Below, piece after piece: positions 18,301-27,100 of a DNA stretch of 64,000 bases. The stretch's first letter is position 1. Every line of letters begins with the position of its first letter. The translations under genes and the position numbers were made by a program. The stretch is from the NCBI GenBank assembly GCA_020444045.1, contig JAHLLS010000002.1, forward strand, positions 62,001-126,000, in the 5' to 3' direction. The notes below the pieces were generated by a model. That model made no database searches, was not told the DNA's origin, and saw nothing but the letters and a program-made list of their open reading frames with translations. This stretch comes from Deltaproteobacteria bacterium (GTDB lineage Bacteria > Desulfobacterota > Desulfobacteria > Desulfobacterales > UBA5852).

Positions 18301-19036
18301 AGCCCTATGGCATATCGGCTATCCGGATCGGGCGCTAACAAGGAGCCGGGAAGCGGTTAAACTGTCTGAAGAACTGGCCCACCCCTTCAGCATGGCGCTC
18401 GCTTTGAACTATGCGGCCATATTCCATCAATTTCGCCGAGAGCCTGAGGCGGCTTACCAACGGGCGGAATCAGCGATCGTTATATGCAAGGCGCAAAAGT
18501 TTGCTTACTACTTGGGATGGGCAAAGATCATTAGGGGGTGGGCCATTGCCGAACAGGGCGATTGCGATGAGGGGGAGGCCGTGATTCAGAGCGGCCTTCG
18601 AACGTTGCAAGATACAGGTGCCAAGAGATCGATGCCCTATTATCGAAGTCTGCTGGCCGAAGTATATAGCAAAAGCGGGCAGCTCGAAAAGGGAATGCAA
18701 ACCATTTCCGCAGCTTTCGTGGAAGCAGAGAACATTGGAGAGCGTTGGTGGGAGGCGGAGCTGTACCGACTGAAAGGTGCTCTCCTTCTCCGGCAGTCCA
18801 CCCCGGATGCCATTCGCGCAGAGGATTGCTTTCAGCAAGCCCTCTCTGTGGCGCGCCGTCAACAGTCCATAGCGTTAGAACTCCGGGCCGCTAAGAGTTT
18901 ATACCACCTCTGGCAGCAACAAGGAAAGCGCGATAATGCTCGCCAATTGCTGTTTGGCGTCTACAACCGGTTGACCGAAGGATTTGATACGCCTGACGTA
19001 AAAGAAGCCAAAGGCTTGCTGGATGAGATGTCTTAA
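15323..19036 (+). CDS. Class III nucleotide cyclase - AAA ATPase - TPR regulator
   Basis: A 1,237-residue soluble protein. Residues about 1-65 and 75-140 are two copies of a small module (QRDKRVSDRALKRHF and QRQKRVTYTALKYIF are equivalent). A class III adenylate/guanylate cyclase domain (about 200-370) follows, with metal-binding MFCDMAEST and YLGDGLLVYFG and the HTGPVVVG segment. An AAA_16/NB-ARC-like ATPase comes next, with Walker A GEAGIGKS near residue 430 and ALVVWEDLHWAD as Walker B. The C-terminal half is TPR-like helices. The chosen ATG at 15323 has GAGGAAA upstream. The GAF-SpoIIE phosphatase gene begins 36 bases after its stop, suggesting a common signalling unit. Confidence 0.9.
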   Translation: MTFQDVLKQAVIWLQRDKRVSDRALKRHFNIDDPYLDDLKEAIFYTYPNFAEEDGRGVVWIAESETPDTAIQQETRARFQALLPVMMLLLQRQKRVTYTALKYIFGIDDALLGLLRNELLFRKVVRDEQGKGIVWAGETPPVGNSSFDVEVFPATAEVSRVALPIAPVFDPPVRETERSRDETTPSPVMGVNSPEAERRHLTVMFCDMAESTKLAGQLDPEDLREIMRAYQATAASVIQHYESYIAQYLGDGLLVYFGWPQAHEDDAQRAVYTGLGIIDAITASLNTRLEGEKGIRLAVRIGIHTGPVVVGAMCDAERCEQLATGETVNIAARLQGIAAPNSVVVSDTTAHLLQETFVLEDIGLQALKGVAEPMRVSRVQGVIEGYAIKKHDASHEAPFLVGRDEEVGLLMRRWEQSKAGVGQVVLISGEAGIGKSILVEGLYAQLADEAGARITFRCSQYHRNSALYPVITHIEQVFGFSRDDTSDMKVGKMERVLQTSSRPLQEAVPILAALLSVPLPEDQYPERVLSPQSQRQQTQDLLVAWLQEEAEQQPALVVWEDLHWADASTLELLELFVNQAPTVKMLHVLTFRLDFVSPWVQRSHMTPMVINRLEKTHIDALIRHLAGGMQLPQEVIDHIVIKADGVPLYVEELTKTVLESSLLQKDMDLYVLTGPLSSVAIPATLHDSLMARLDRVPIAREIAQLGAVLGREFTYEMLQALATVEEPVLLEGLSRLVEHELLYQRGRPPRSKYIFKHALVHEAAYRSLLRRNRRLYHRAAAELMEKQFPEFVRTEPEIVAYHYSEADCPEQAITYLHQAGRRAQQRSAHVEAIAHLTKALKNLATLPETAERSKDELEMLLALGPSLIAIKGYAAQEAEQRYSRARVLCRQMGETAQLFQTLLGLWGFYLVRANHQEALKVGKELLELAHGTPDTIYRIQSHLTLGGTLFCLAEFVPASEHLEKGAELYAHQNHRAYTSLADLGVFCSAWASQALWHIGYPDRALTRSREAVKLSEELAHPFSMALALNYAAIFHQFRREPEAAYQRAESAIVICKAQKFAYYLGWAKIIRGWAIAEQGDCDEGEAVIQSGLRTLQDTGAKRSMPYYRSLLAEVYSKSGQLEKGMQTISAAFVEAENIGERWWEAELYRLKGALLLRQSTPDAIRAEDCFQQALSVARRQQSIALELRAAKSLYHLWQQQGKRDNARQLLFGVYNRLTEGFDTPDVKEAKGLLDEMS

Positions 19037-19072
19037 ATCTCGGCGGCATCCCTTCCTTTCCAAACCGACCGA

Positions 19073-20485
19073 ATGAAGCGACGGACACCCATGGATGATA
19101 AAAGCGAAAAAATCGCTCTCGAGATCCAGACCAGCCTGCTGCAGCACTTTATCAAACTTGTGCGGTCCTCCGATAAGGAGGAGATGCTGAAAACAACCCT
19201 GCAAAAAACAGTGAATCTGGCGGCGCAGATTACCGGTGCCGAAAAGGGGAGCCTGTTTCTGATTGATCGCAACGGCGTGGTAACGGATCGTATCATGATG
19301 CGTGAAATGTCATCGCGTGAAGACAGTTCCAGGCTTATCGGAACCGTGCTGGACAATGGACTGGCCGGTTGGGTGGTCAACCACCGGGAAGTGGGGCTGA
19401 TTGCCGACACCCTGGAGGATGAGCGTTGGTTGCAGCTTTCAGATCAGCCCTACCGCTCTCGTTCAGCCATTGTGACCCCCATCCTAAAAGGGGACAACCT
19501 TTTTGGCATCCTTTCTCTGGTGCATTCCGAACCCAACCGATTCAACACGGCGACCGCCGAATTATTGAAAGCCACGGCCGCGCATGTCGCCATCGTCCTG
19601 GAAAACGCAAAGCTGTATCAAAGCCTTAATGAAGCCTTCCACAAGCTAGAAAACGCCAACGACCAAATCGAGACGTATTCAAAAGCCCTTAGCGCCGAAC
19701 TGGAAAAAGGGCGGCACATGCAGCAAACGTTTCTGCCCGAGAAAATGCCGGATATCCCCGGATGGAAGATCGATGCGTGTTTTCATCCGGCCAAACAAGT
19801 CTCGGGGGATTTCTATGATGTATTTCCTATTGACGAAGAGCACCTGGCCGTCATCATTGCGGACGTGTGCGATAAAGGGGTCAGTGCGGCCCTCTTCATG
19901 GGGATTTTCAGAAGCCTGATCCACGCCTACATGGAAAGCGCCTTTGAATGCAGGGGCCGGGCGCACCCACCTCTGAAGATCAAGGAGAAACCAGTTTCGT
20001 TAGCGGACAGAACGCAAGGGGCGTTGTCATTTCTGAACAATTACATAGAGAAACACCATGGCAAGGAGGGCATTTTTGCCACGCTGTTTTTCGGCATTCT
20101 CGATACACTTAGCGGCCAACTAGAATACATCAATGCCGGCCATGAACCCCTAATGATCGTCAAGGACAATTCTGTGGTGCGTGAATTGTATCCGACAGGA
20201 CCCGCTATTGGCATAACGTCAGAGGCCCGGTTTACGATCGGAACGGTACGCCTCGATCATGGCGAAACCCTCATTGGCTTTACGGATGGGGTGACGGATG
20301 CCAGCCCAGAAGGGGGCGAACGTTTTTGCAGAACCGGTATCTATGCGTCAATTGAACATCTGAATATGCCAGGCAAACCATTGATCAAGGCCATTCTTGA
20401 AGATGTCTTCAGGCATCTGGATGGTAGCGACCTGACAGATGACATTGCCATGATTTCGATCAGTCGAATGCCAAAGCCGCTATGA
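19073..20485 (+). CDS. GAF domain SpoIIE/PP2C-type serine phosphatase
   Basis: A 470-residue protein with a GAF domain (about 35-185, including AEKGSLFLIDRNGVV), a short coiled-coil linker and a SpoIIE/RsbU-type PPM phosphatase domain (about 230-466). The metal-binding motifs are VSGDFYDVF, DVCDKGVSAALFMG, GFTDGVTDA and LTDDIAMI. Such enzymes dephosphorylate anti-anti-sigma or STAS proteins in partner-switching pathways. No STAS or RsbW gene is adjacent. It follows the cyclase-ATPase gene closely and is probably co-transcribed. The start could be 19073 or the ATG at 19091; neither has a strong ribosome-binding site. Confidence 0.9.
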   Translation: MKRRTPMDDKSEKIALEIQTSLLQHFIKLVRSSDKEEMLKTTLQKTVNLAAQITGAEKGSLFLIDRNGVVTDRIMMREMSSREDSSRLIGTVLDNGLAGWVVNHREVGLIADTLEDERWLQLSDQPYRSRSAIVTPILKGDNLFGILSLVHSEPNRFNTATAELLKATAAHVAIVLENAKLYQSLNEAFHKLENANDQIETYSKALSAELEKGRHMQQTFLPEKMPDIPGWKIDACFHPAKQVSGDFYDVFPIDEEHLAVIIADVCDKGVSAALFMGIFRSLIHAYMESAFECRGRAHPPLKIKEKPVSLADRTQGALSFLNNYIEKHHGKEGIFATLFFGILDTLSGQLEYINAGHEPLMIVKDNSVVRELYPTGPAIGITSEARFTIGTVRLDHGETLIGFTDGVTDASPEGGERFCRTGIYASIEHLNMPGKPLIKAILEDVFRHLDGSDLTDDIAMISISRMPKPL

Positions 20486-20575
20486 ACAAAGGAAAAATTG
20501 CGGATAGATAGCCACTACTTGGAAATTGGCTCCAGTTAAGGTACCTGGGGCAAACTAATCGTATACCCAAAAACA

Positions 20576-20613
20576 ACTAAGGCTAACCCCAATATCTGGT
20601 GGTTAGCCTTAGT
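20576..20613. terminator. 13-bp stem hairpin between convergent genes
   Basis: A perfect inverted repeat (CTAAGGCTAACC at 20577-20588 and GGTTAGCCTTAG at 20601-20612, plus one flanking A-T pair) with a 12-base loop, about 90 bases after the phosphatase stop. It lies between that gene and the convergent lipoprotein gene, where a bidirectional terminator is expected. The following sequence has only a short TTTT, so intrinsic termination is uncertain. Confidence 0.5.
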
Positions 20614-20764
20614 ACCAAGGGTTTTGAGATTAGCGCGATCTACATCATTTTAAAGGCCGGATAAACATCTCACAATTTATAGTACGGTCAGACGAAATCG
20701 CTTATCGAGCATCGCAGCCTATTGGAAGGAAGATTATCGATGGTCGAATTTATAAACGGGGCCG

Positions 20765-21190
20765 CTAATCGCCCATCTTTTCCATGGCCTGGCTCATCCG
20801 CTGCATGGCGGCCTGGACCTGGGGGTCCGTCATGTACTTCATCATGTTCATGGTGGCGGCCGGCATGCGGGCGGAGAGTTCTTCCAGTCGTTCGGCCTCT
20901 TTTTCCACTTCCGGCGGTGTTTCACCGCCGCTCTCTTTCATCAGTTCCGGGTATTTGTCACGAAACGCCTTTAGACGGGGAATCAAATCCTCCATACCGG
21001 CCGAATAGGCATCGATCGCGGCCGCACAGTCTTCAGCGTTGGTAGCATATTCAAGACCGGTGATATAGGCTTCCATCACCTGGGCGTGGTCCTTCATGAT
21101 GTCCCGGGCATCAGCGTATTTATCGCCGCCGCAGGCCGCCAGGATCAAAAACATCGCCACTGAAAAAATCCGCACGCAAATGGGTTTCAT
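20765..21190 (-). CDS. Small helical lipoprotein
   Basis: A 141-residue protein with a lipoprotein signal peptide ending in the lipobox LAAC (Cys about residue 19), then a charged helical domain rich in Glu, Lys and Met with no recognised family. AGGAGG lies directly upstream of the ATG at 21190; the longer frame to 21400 is not supported. It is the last gene after the penicillin-acylase-like and HAD genes, 43 bases after the HAD stop. Probably anchored in the periplasm; function unknown. Confidence 0.75.
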   Translation of the reverse strand: MKPICVRIFSVAMFLILAACGGDKYADARDIMKDHAQVMEAYITGLEYATNAEDCAAAIDAYSAGMEDLIPRLKAFRDKYPELMKESGGETPPEVEKEAERLEELSARMPAATMNMMKYMTDPQVQAAMQRMSQAMEKMGD

Positions 21191-21233
21191 ACGACCTCCT
21201 GCGATAGTGATTAATCTTATGGCATCAAACGTT

Positions 21234-21899
21234 TCACCGAAATGAAAGCACCGGCCAGGACCGCCGGACGGCAACACGGGCCAGCGCCCGGGTGGGCACC
21301 ACCACATGGGGATGGCCCACCGTTTCCAACAAGGGGATATCCGCCGGATGGTTGCCGTAGGCGAAAGAGGCGTCCAGATCGACATCGGCCTCCTGCGCAA
21401 ATTGATTGGCGTAATCCTGCTTCGTACGATCCACGCAGATAGCCCCCCGAGAGCGCCCCGTCAGCAACCCGTCGGCGTCTTCCTCCAACTCCGTGCAAAA
21501 TAACCGGTCCAAACCAAGGTCACGGACAACCGGTTCGAGCATGTAACGGACCGAACCCGATATCAGCACCAGCAAATGCCCGGCCCGGCGGTGTTCTTCG
21601 AGCCGGTCCAGAATGCGCGGCGCCAGATGCGGCTTGAGGTAGGCCCGATAAAAATCTTCGGCGGTGGCTTCAAAATCCGATAGGCGGCGGCGACGGTAAT
21701 AGGTCAGCAGGACCCGCGCCATGCCGGCCTCCGACAACCACTGCCCCTGGTAGAGAATATTGGCGGACCAAACCTTCAGGAAATACCCCAGGGGCAGCAT
21801 CCCCCGCTCCCGGAGCATGCGGATGGCCATGTGACCGCTCTCCACTTCGAGCAGGGTCTGGTCAAAATCGAAAAAGGCCGCAATGGCGGATCGTTTCAT
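21234..21899 (-). CDS. HAD-superfamily IB phosphatase
   Basis: A 221-residue hydrolase of the SerB/HAD-IB type. Motif I FDFDQTLLE (Asp11 and Asp13), motif II in LVLISGS, Lys in DRTKQDYAN and motif IV AYGNHPADIPLL are all present, so it should be catalytically competent on a small phosphomonoester. The ATG at 21899 best fits the family N-terminus although no strong ribosome-binding site precedes it. It lies 58 bases downstream of the acylase gene on the same strand. The substrate is not evident; phosphoserine or a lysophospholipid head group are family precedents. Confidence 0.85.
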   Translation of the reverse strand: MKRSAIAAFFDFDQTLLEVESGHMAIRMLRERGMLPLGYFLKVWSANILYQGQWLSEAGMARVLLTYYRRRRLSDFEATAEDFYRAYLKPHLAPRILDRLEEHRRAGHLLVLISGSVRYMLEPVVRDLGLDRLFCTELEEDADGLLTGRSRGAICVDRTKQDYANQFAQEADVDLDASFAYGNHPADIPLLETVGHPHVVVPTRALARVAVRRSWPVLSFR

Positions 21900-21957
21900 G
21901 GCCAATGCGTCTCGGGCCTTGGGTGGAAGTTGAGAATCATGTGTGCCCTGCCCGCCA

Positions 21958-24120
21958 TCAGGGAAAGGGCAATCGCGCTTGCCCCCCGTCGGGCGACACC
22001 GTCTTGTAGCGGCCGGCCTGCCAGTTGGCCAGATCGTACACATACCATTTGGAAAACCGCCGGTCCGAGGGCCCGCCCGCCAGGTTGGAGCATAAAAAGG
22101 TATCGGCCATATCCGTCACCCACCGGAAGGAGGGCATGAAGGTCGTCACCCGGCCCCCGCTTTCGTATATCTGGCCCTGATGGATGGTGGCCCGGCTGCC
22201 GATGCCGGCCAGGGGCCCCCGGTCGAAACCGGCGAAACCGGGCAGTTTACCACCCAGCAGGATATGCGCCATCGTGATCTGCCGATCCTGGGCCCATTCC
22301 CGGGGCTCCACCGCCAGGGCACGCTCGGCGGCCTTCCGGTATAGCGCTTCCCGGGTCTGGCCGCCGAACCATTCCGATTGTGGCGCGAGCAGAATCCGGT
22401 CAAAATTTTCATAGAAATCGATAAAGACCCCGGTCCGGGCGGCCAGAAAATCAATTACCTTTTCCCCCATCCCATTTCGGCCGAAGACTTCCCGGTAGAG
22501 TTCCTGGTAAAACCGTTCGAACAGGTAGGCCCCTTGCGACTTGGCGTCGTAACACCGATCCCAGGTTTTGAGCACTTCCGCCTGGGGCGTGTCCGGCAGG
22601 AGTGGTTCCAGAAACGCCATGAACCGCTCCGCCTGCAGGGAATAGAGGTCAAAATGCATCGTCGTCATGTCATCGACGGCGAATTTTTTCTCTTCTTGCA
22701 GTAAATCCCGAATGCGTTCGGCCCGGTAGGCCCCCATCGGAATATTGATAGGACTGGCCGTCCCCAGGGCGTTGAGATCGTTGTTGGCGGTGACAATGAA
22801 CCCTTCTTCGGGATTTATGGCCCGGGGCATTTCCTCGATGGTCAGAAATCCCTGCCAGTCATTTTCCGCCACCCATCCCGGCAGGGGAACGAAGCCTTTC
22901 GCCCCTTCGCGCCGGCGGGGAACCAGGCCGGTCATCTGGTAGCCGATGTCGCCGTTACGATCTGCCAAAACAAAACTCCAAGCGCTCTCTAACTGGCCAA
23001 GAATCGTCATGCCTTCTGCCACCGTTGCGCCCCGGCCGATCTCGAAAACAGCCGATAATGCGCCCGCGCCAGCCTCTCCCGGTGCCCAACGGGTCGCCAG
23101 ATAATACCCTTCTTTATGGGGATCGCCGTCCAGCACGCCGTGCTCGTTCTCGTAGAACACCACCTCGACCGGCGGTTTTTTCTTGCGCTGGATAACTTCC
23201 CGCCGGGCCTGGAAAGGTTCCCATTTATCCCCTTTTTCGCGGTAACAACACCCGTCGCGACATTGTTCGATCCAGCTGTCGGAGGCATCCACAAATGCGT
23301 AGGTCGCTCCCCAGGCCAGATCCGGGCTGCGCCCTACCGGAAAACCTGGCAGTCCCGGCATGGATCCTCCCATGAGCGTGCGCCCCCCCATAGTCAACAC
23401 CAACTCGCACCAGACGTTCGGCAGCCGGTTGACTTCCAGGTGGGGGTCGTTGGCCAGAATGGGCTTGCCGCTGGCCGTCTTGCGGCCCGACACCACCCAG
23501 TTGTTGGAGGCCATCATACGCGGAGCGGCAAGGGACCACAGCACGTCCGGGGGCACGATCCGCTCGCCCAATGTCACCTGTTTCAGCAGGTCGGCATCCA
23601 GTCCTTCCAAATTGCCCGGAAACAGTTCCTCCAGCTTGTCCAGCGACACACCGGCCTGCACCATTTCGACGCAAAGCCGCTCCACTTCGGTCTGGGACTG
23701 GGCCAGTGTCAGGTAACCCACCATGCGCGCCATGAGCACCGTATCCTCCGGCTTCCAGCGCTCCGGACGATAACCCAGCAGGCGAAATTCCCACGGTGAT
23801 TTGCGCTGCAACCCGAGGTTGATCCCATCGCAATAGGCTTCCAGGTTGCGGCGATGATCGGGACGCAAAGCGTCGACCAAATCCCCGGCGCCCCCCCGCC
23901 AGTTCATCCGACGAAAAAAGGTATCCACGCCCAGCATCTCGTCGCTGGCCTCCAGAAACTCGGAAGCGCGCCCCTGCCCCAGAATCCGCATGAGCAGGAG
24001 CTGCATGCCGCGGTCCCGGGCATGCACATAGCCCTGGCCCTGATACATGCCGCCCTCATCGGGCGCCTCGACATGGGGAACACCGTTCTGATCTCGCCAG
24101 ACATTGAAATTGGGTCGCAT
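21958..24120 (-). CDS. Penicillin-acylase-family Ntn hydrolase without signal peptide
   Basis: A 720-residue member of the penicillin amidase (S45) family, which cleaves amide bonds after autoprocessing to alpha and beta chains. The predicted beta-chain N-terminal nucleophile is Ser205 in the motif MASNNWVVSG, followed by PILANDPHLEVNRLP, typical of the family. The start at 24120 has AAGGA about eight bases upstream. Most S45 enzymes are exported, but this one shows no signal sequence and may be cytoplasmic. Candidate substrates are N-acyl homoserine lactones or other N-acyl amides. It heads the operon with the HAD phosphatase and lipoprotein. Confidence 0.87.
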   Translation of the reverse strand: MRPNFNVWRDQNGVPHVEAPDEGGMYQGQGYVHARDRGMQLLLMRILGQGRASEFLEASDEMLGVDTFFRRMNWRGGAGDLVDALRPDHRRNLEAYCDGINLGLQRKSPWEFRLLGYRPERWKPEDTVLMARMVGYLTLAQSQTEVERLCVEMVQAGVSLDKLEELFPGNLEGLDADLLKQVTLGERIVPPDVLWSLAAPRMMASNNWVVSGRKTASGKPILANDPHLEVNRLPNVWCELVLTMGGRTLMGGSMPGLPGFPVGRSPDLAWGATYAFVDASDSWIEQCRDGCCYREKGDKWEPFQARREVIQRKKKPPVEVVFYENEHGVLDGDPHKEGYYLATRWAPGEAGAGALSAVFEIGRGATVAEGMTILGQLESAWSFVLADRNGDIGYQMTGLVPRRREGAKGFVPLPGWVAENDWQGFLTIEEMPRAINPEEGFIVTANNDLNALGTASPINIPMGAYRAERIRDLLQEEKKFAVDDMTTMHFDLYSLQAERFMAFLEPLLPDTPQAEVLKTWDRCYDAKSQGAYLFERFYQELYREVFGRNGMGEKVIDFLAARTGVFIDFYENFDRILLAPQSEWFGGQTREALYRKAAERALAVEPREWAQDRQITMAHILLGGKLPGFAGFDRGPLAGIGSRATIHQGQIYESGGRVTTFMPSFRWVTDMADTFLCSNLAGGPSDRRFSKWYVYDLANWQAGRYKTVSPDGGQARLPFP

Positions 24121-24390
24121 CGAATCATCCTTAAGAAGAAAAATACTAAGAATAGATAACCGCAATTACTTACGCCATCGCATATAAGCATAAATCCCGG
24201 TGAAATAAAATAGCGCTTCCGTGTCAGCCGCAACCAACGACACGGTGTCGACCCGGGCCAATCCGCCGCAGGCGCCCCCGGGACACGCTATTTGACATAA
24301 GCGAATTGATCCGCTACCGCCTTTGTGATAGTTCAACGGCACTATGATTGTGATCCATTTCCGCGCGATTCCTCCCGGCAGGGAACTGGT

Positions 24391-27045
24391 ATGAATAACG
24401 CCAAACACCATAACGACTCGCCCGACGCCCAAAAGCCATCGTTTTTGCAACAGACGATAACCCGGGACCTGACCATCAGCCTCGTGCTGGCTGTCTTGAT
24501 CCCTTCGGCCTTGCTCTATGGCTTGACGTACTGGTTTGTTTCCCGTTCCGCCCGCACCGAAATGGAAGAAAAAGCCGGTGAATACCTTTCCTACCTCGTG
24601 GACAGTCTCGCCCTGCCGGTCTGGTCGATGGACGAGGAGGGGGTGCGCCGCATCGCGGATTCCTTCATGCGCGGCGATCTGGTGGCCCTGATCCGCATCA
24701 GGGACACCACCAATCAACAAGTGCTGTTCGAAGCGCATGAGACCGGGTTGGATGATCTGCTGTTCAAAGAACGGCCCATCGTGTTCAATCAGCGGGTGAT
24801 CGGCAGCGTGACGGTGGGGTTGACGCCGCGCCCCTATGAAAACCGCCTCGATGCGCTCTTGCGGTCCAATTTGCGCAATACGCTGCTGATCGTCGTCATC
24901 CTGGCCATCATCACCGGGCTCTTTGTCCGTCGCTATCTGCGTCACCCCCTCGATCTCCTGATCCAGGGAATCGAGAAGGTGTCGCAGGGCAACTATTCCT
25001 ATGCCTTTCCCCGTTTCAAGCAACGTGAAATCCGCACCATCGTGTCCAAGTTCCGGGCCATGGCGGATCAGGTCCAAAACCGCCAGCTGTCACTTGAAAA
25101 TGCCAACCGCCAGCTTGAAAGTGAAATCAATGAACGGCGGGCGGCAGAAAAAAATCTCCGCCAGAGCGAAGAGCGCTTTCGCGCTCTCATCAATCAGGCC
25201 GCGGACGCCATTTTTGTCCATGATTTTACCGGGCGTTTCATCGATGTGAACCAACAGGCCTGCACCTTGCTCGGGTACTGCCGGGATGAGCTGCTGGCTC
25301 TGTCGTTTCCGGATGTGGATTCCCGTTATGCCGGACAGCGCTTTAGTGCCAGCATGGCGGAGCTGATTCAACACAAGCAGCTGACCCATCAATCGTATCT
25401 GCAGTGCAAAGATGGGGCGTCACTTCCCGTCGAGATGCGGTTGGGGGTCATCGAACTGAAGGAAGAAAAAGCGGTTCTGGTGCTGGCCCGCGATATCACC
25501 AACCGACTGCGGGCTGAAGCCGCCCTGCGCGATTCCCAAAAAACGCTCCTGACCGTGCTGGATGGGATCGAGGCGGTTATTCATGTGACGGAGTTGGAAA
25601 CCAGAGAAATTCTGTTTTGCAACAAATACATGCGGGATCAATACGGAGAAGATCTGGTGGGTCGGAAATGCTGGGAGGCCCTGCGCGGGTTTGACACCCC
25701 TTGCAGCGATTGCCGCTCCGATGAGCTCCTCGATGCCTCGGGCCAGCCCAGTGGCACCATCGCCTATGAATCTCAAAATCCGACCACGGGCCGCTGGTTC
25801 GTCAACTACGACCGCGCCATCAAGTGGTTGGACGGCCGATATGTAATGCTTGAAATGGCCACCGACATTACGGACGTCAAGCGCATGGAAGAAGAACGCC
25901 ACCGCACCGAAGCCCAGCTGCAGCGGGCCCAGCGGCTGGAAGCCATCGGCACATTGGCCGGCGGCGTGGCCCACGACTTCAACAACCTGCTGATGGGGAT
26001 TCAGGGAACCGTCGGCCTGATGATTGAAGATCTTTCCGCGGAAAACCCGCAGACGGCCAAGCTTACGGAAATCGAGGGCTATTTGAAACGGGCGGTGGAA
26101 CTGACCAACCGACTGCTGGGGTTTGCGCGGGAAGGCAAGTACGAGATACGGCCGGTGGATATCAACCAACTCGTTATACGCACCGCGGAACTGTTCGGCC
26201 GCACCAAGAAAGAGCTGACCATTCGCACCGACTTCCGCCAAACCACTTGCACGGTGGAAGCCGATGCCGGACAAATGGAGCAAGTGCTGTTGAATCTTTT
26301 CGTCAATGCCTGGCAAGCCATGCCCCAGGGGGGCACCCTGACCATCGCAACCGACCATGCCGATCTTGCAGCTGCAAAGGTTGCCGCGTACGACCTTACA
26401 CCGGGGCACTATGTCAAAATAACCGTATCCGACACCGGCGTCGGCATGGATGACGAAACCCAGCAACGCATTTTCGATCCCTTTTTTACCACGAAAGAAG
26501 TCGGCACCGGAACCGGTCTGGGGCTGGCTTCCGCTTATGGCATCATCACCAACCACCACGGCTTCATCGAAGTGGACAGCAGCAAGGCCCGCGGCACGGC
26601 CTTCACCATCTTCCTGCCGGCGTCCGATCTGCCTGCCGTCGAAAAACCCCATCGGCCCGCCGCACGCCTCACTGGCAGCGAAACCCTCCTTCTGGTGGAC
26701 GATGAAGAGATGATCCTGACGGTGGGCGCCAAAATGCTGAGCCGGTTGGGCTATTCGGTGAGGACCGCCCGAACGGGCCAGGAAGCACTTGCGATTTATG
26801 AGCAGGAGCGAGATACCATTGCCATGGTCATACTGGACATGATCATGCCGGTCATGAGTGGACGCGACCTTTTCGAGCGCCTCAAAGAACTCGATCCGCA
26901 GATCAAAACCCTTTTATCCAGCGGCTACAGCATCGACGGCCAGGCCGCCGAAATCCTGAAACGCGGCTGCAACGGATTTATTCAGAAGCCCTTCACCCTG
27001 GAGGCCCTTTCCCAGAAAATCCGGGATATCCTGGACGCCGCATAG
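24391..27045 (+). CDS. Membrane PAS hybrid histidine kinase
   Basis: An 884-residue sensor. It has a transmembrane segment near 25-47, a periplasmic region to about 165, a second transmembrane segment (about 168-186) and a HAMP domain. Two PAS domains (about 255-370 and 380-500) follow; the second contains a Cys pair in DTPCSDCRS that may bind a metal or be redox-active. Next are HisKA (His528 in VAHDFNNLL), HATPase_c (VGTGTGLGLASAYGI) and a receiver domain with Asp816 in VILDMIMP. The ATG at 24391 is preceded by AGGGA. No dedicated output gene lies beside it. Confidence 0.92.
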   Translation: MNNAKHHNDSPDAQKPSFLQQTITRDLTISLVLAVLIPSALLYGLTYWFVSRSARTEMEEKAGEYLSYLVDSLALPVWSMDEEGVRRIADSFMRGDLVALIRIRDTTNQQVLFEAHETGLDDLLFKERPIVFNQRVIGSVTVGLTPRPYENRLDALLRSNLRNTLLIVVILAIITGLFVRRYLRHPLDLLIQGIEKVSQGNYSYAFPRFKQREIRTIVSKFRAMADQVQNRQLSLENANRQLESEINERRAAEKNLRQSEERFRALINQAADAIFVHDFTGRFIDVNQQACTLLGYCRDELLALSFPDVDSRYAGQRFSASMAELIQHKQLTHQSYLQCKDGASLPVEMRLGVIELKEEKAVLVLARDITNRLRAEAALRDSQKTLLTVLDGIEAVIHVTELETREILFCNKYMRDQYGEDLVGRKCWEALRGFDTPCSDCRSDELLDASGQPSGTIAYESQNPTTGRWFVNYDRAIKWLDGRYVMLEMATDITDVKRMEEERHRTEAQLQRAQRLEAIGTLAGGVAHDFNNLLMGIQGTVGLMIEDLSAENPQTAKLTEIEGYLKRAVELTNRLLGFAREGKYEIRPVDINQLVIRTAELFGRTKKELTIRTDFRQTTCTVEADAGQMEQVLLNLFVNAWQAMPQGGTLTIATDHADLAAAKVAAYDLTPGHYVKITVSDTGVGMDDETQQRIFDPFFTTKEVGTGTGLGLASAYGIITNHHGFIEVDSSKARGTAFTIFLPASDLPAVEKPHRPAARLTGSETLLLVDDEEMILTVGAKMLSRLGYSVRTARTGQEALAIYEQERDTIAMVILDMIMPVMSGRDLFERLKELDPQIKTLLSSGYSIDGQAAEILKRGCNGFIQKPFTLEALSQKIRDILDAA

Positions 27046-27100
27046 CGCCTCCCCCTATCCAATTGAATACCGCGCGGCATCGGCCAACTTTACCTGGCGG

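Noticed and set aside
25420..26652. Minus-strand frame of 410 codons
   Set aside because: It lies antisense within the hybrid kinase gene and has no recognisable domain.
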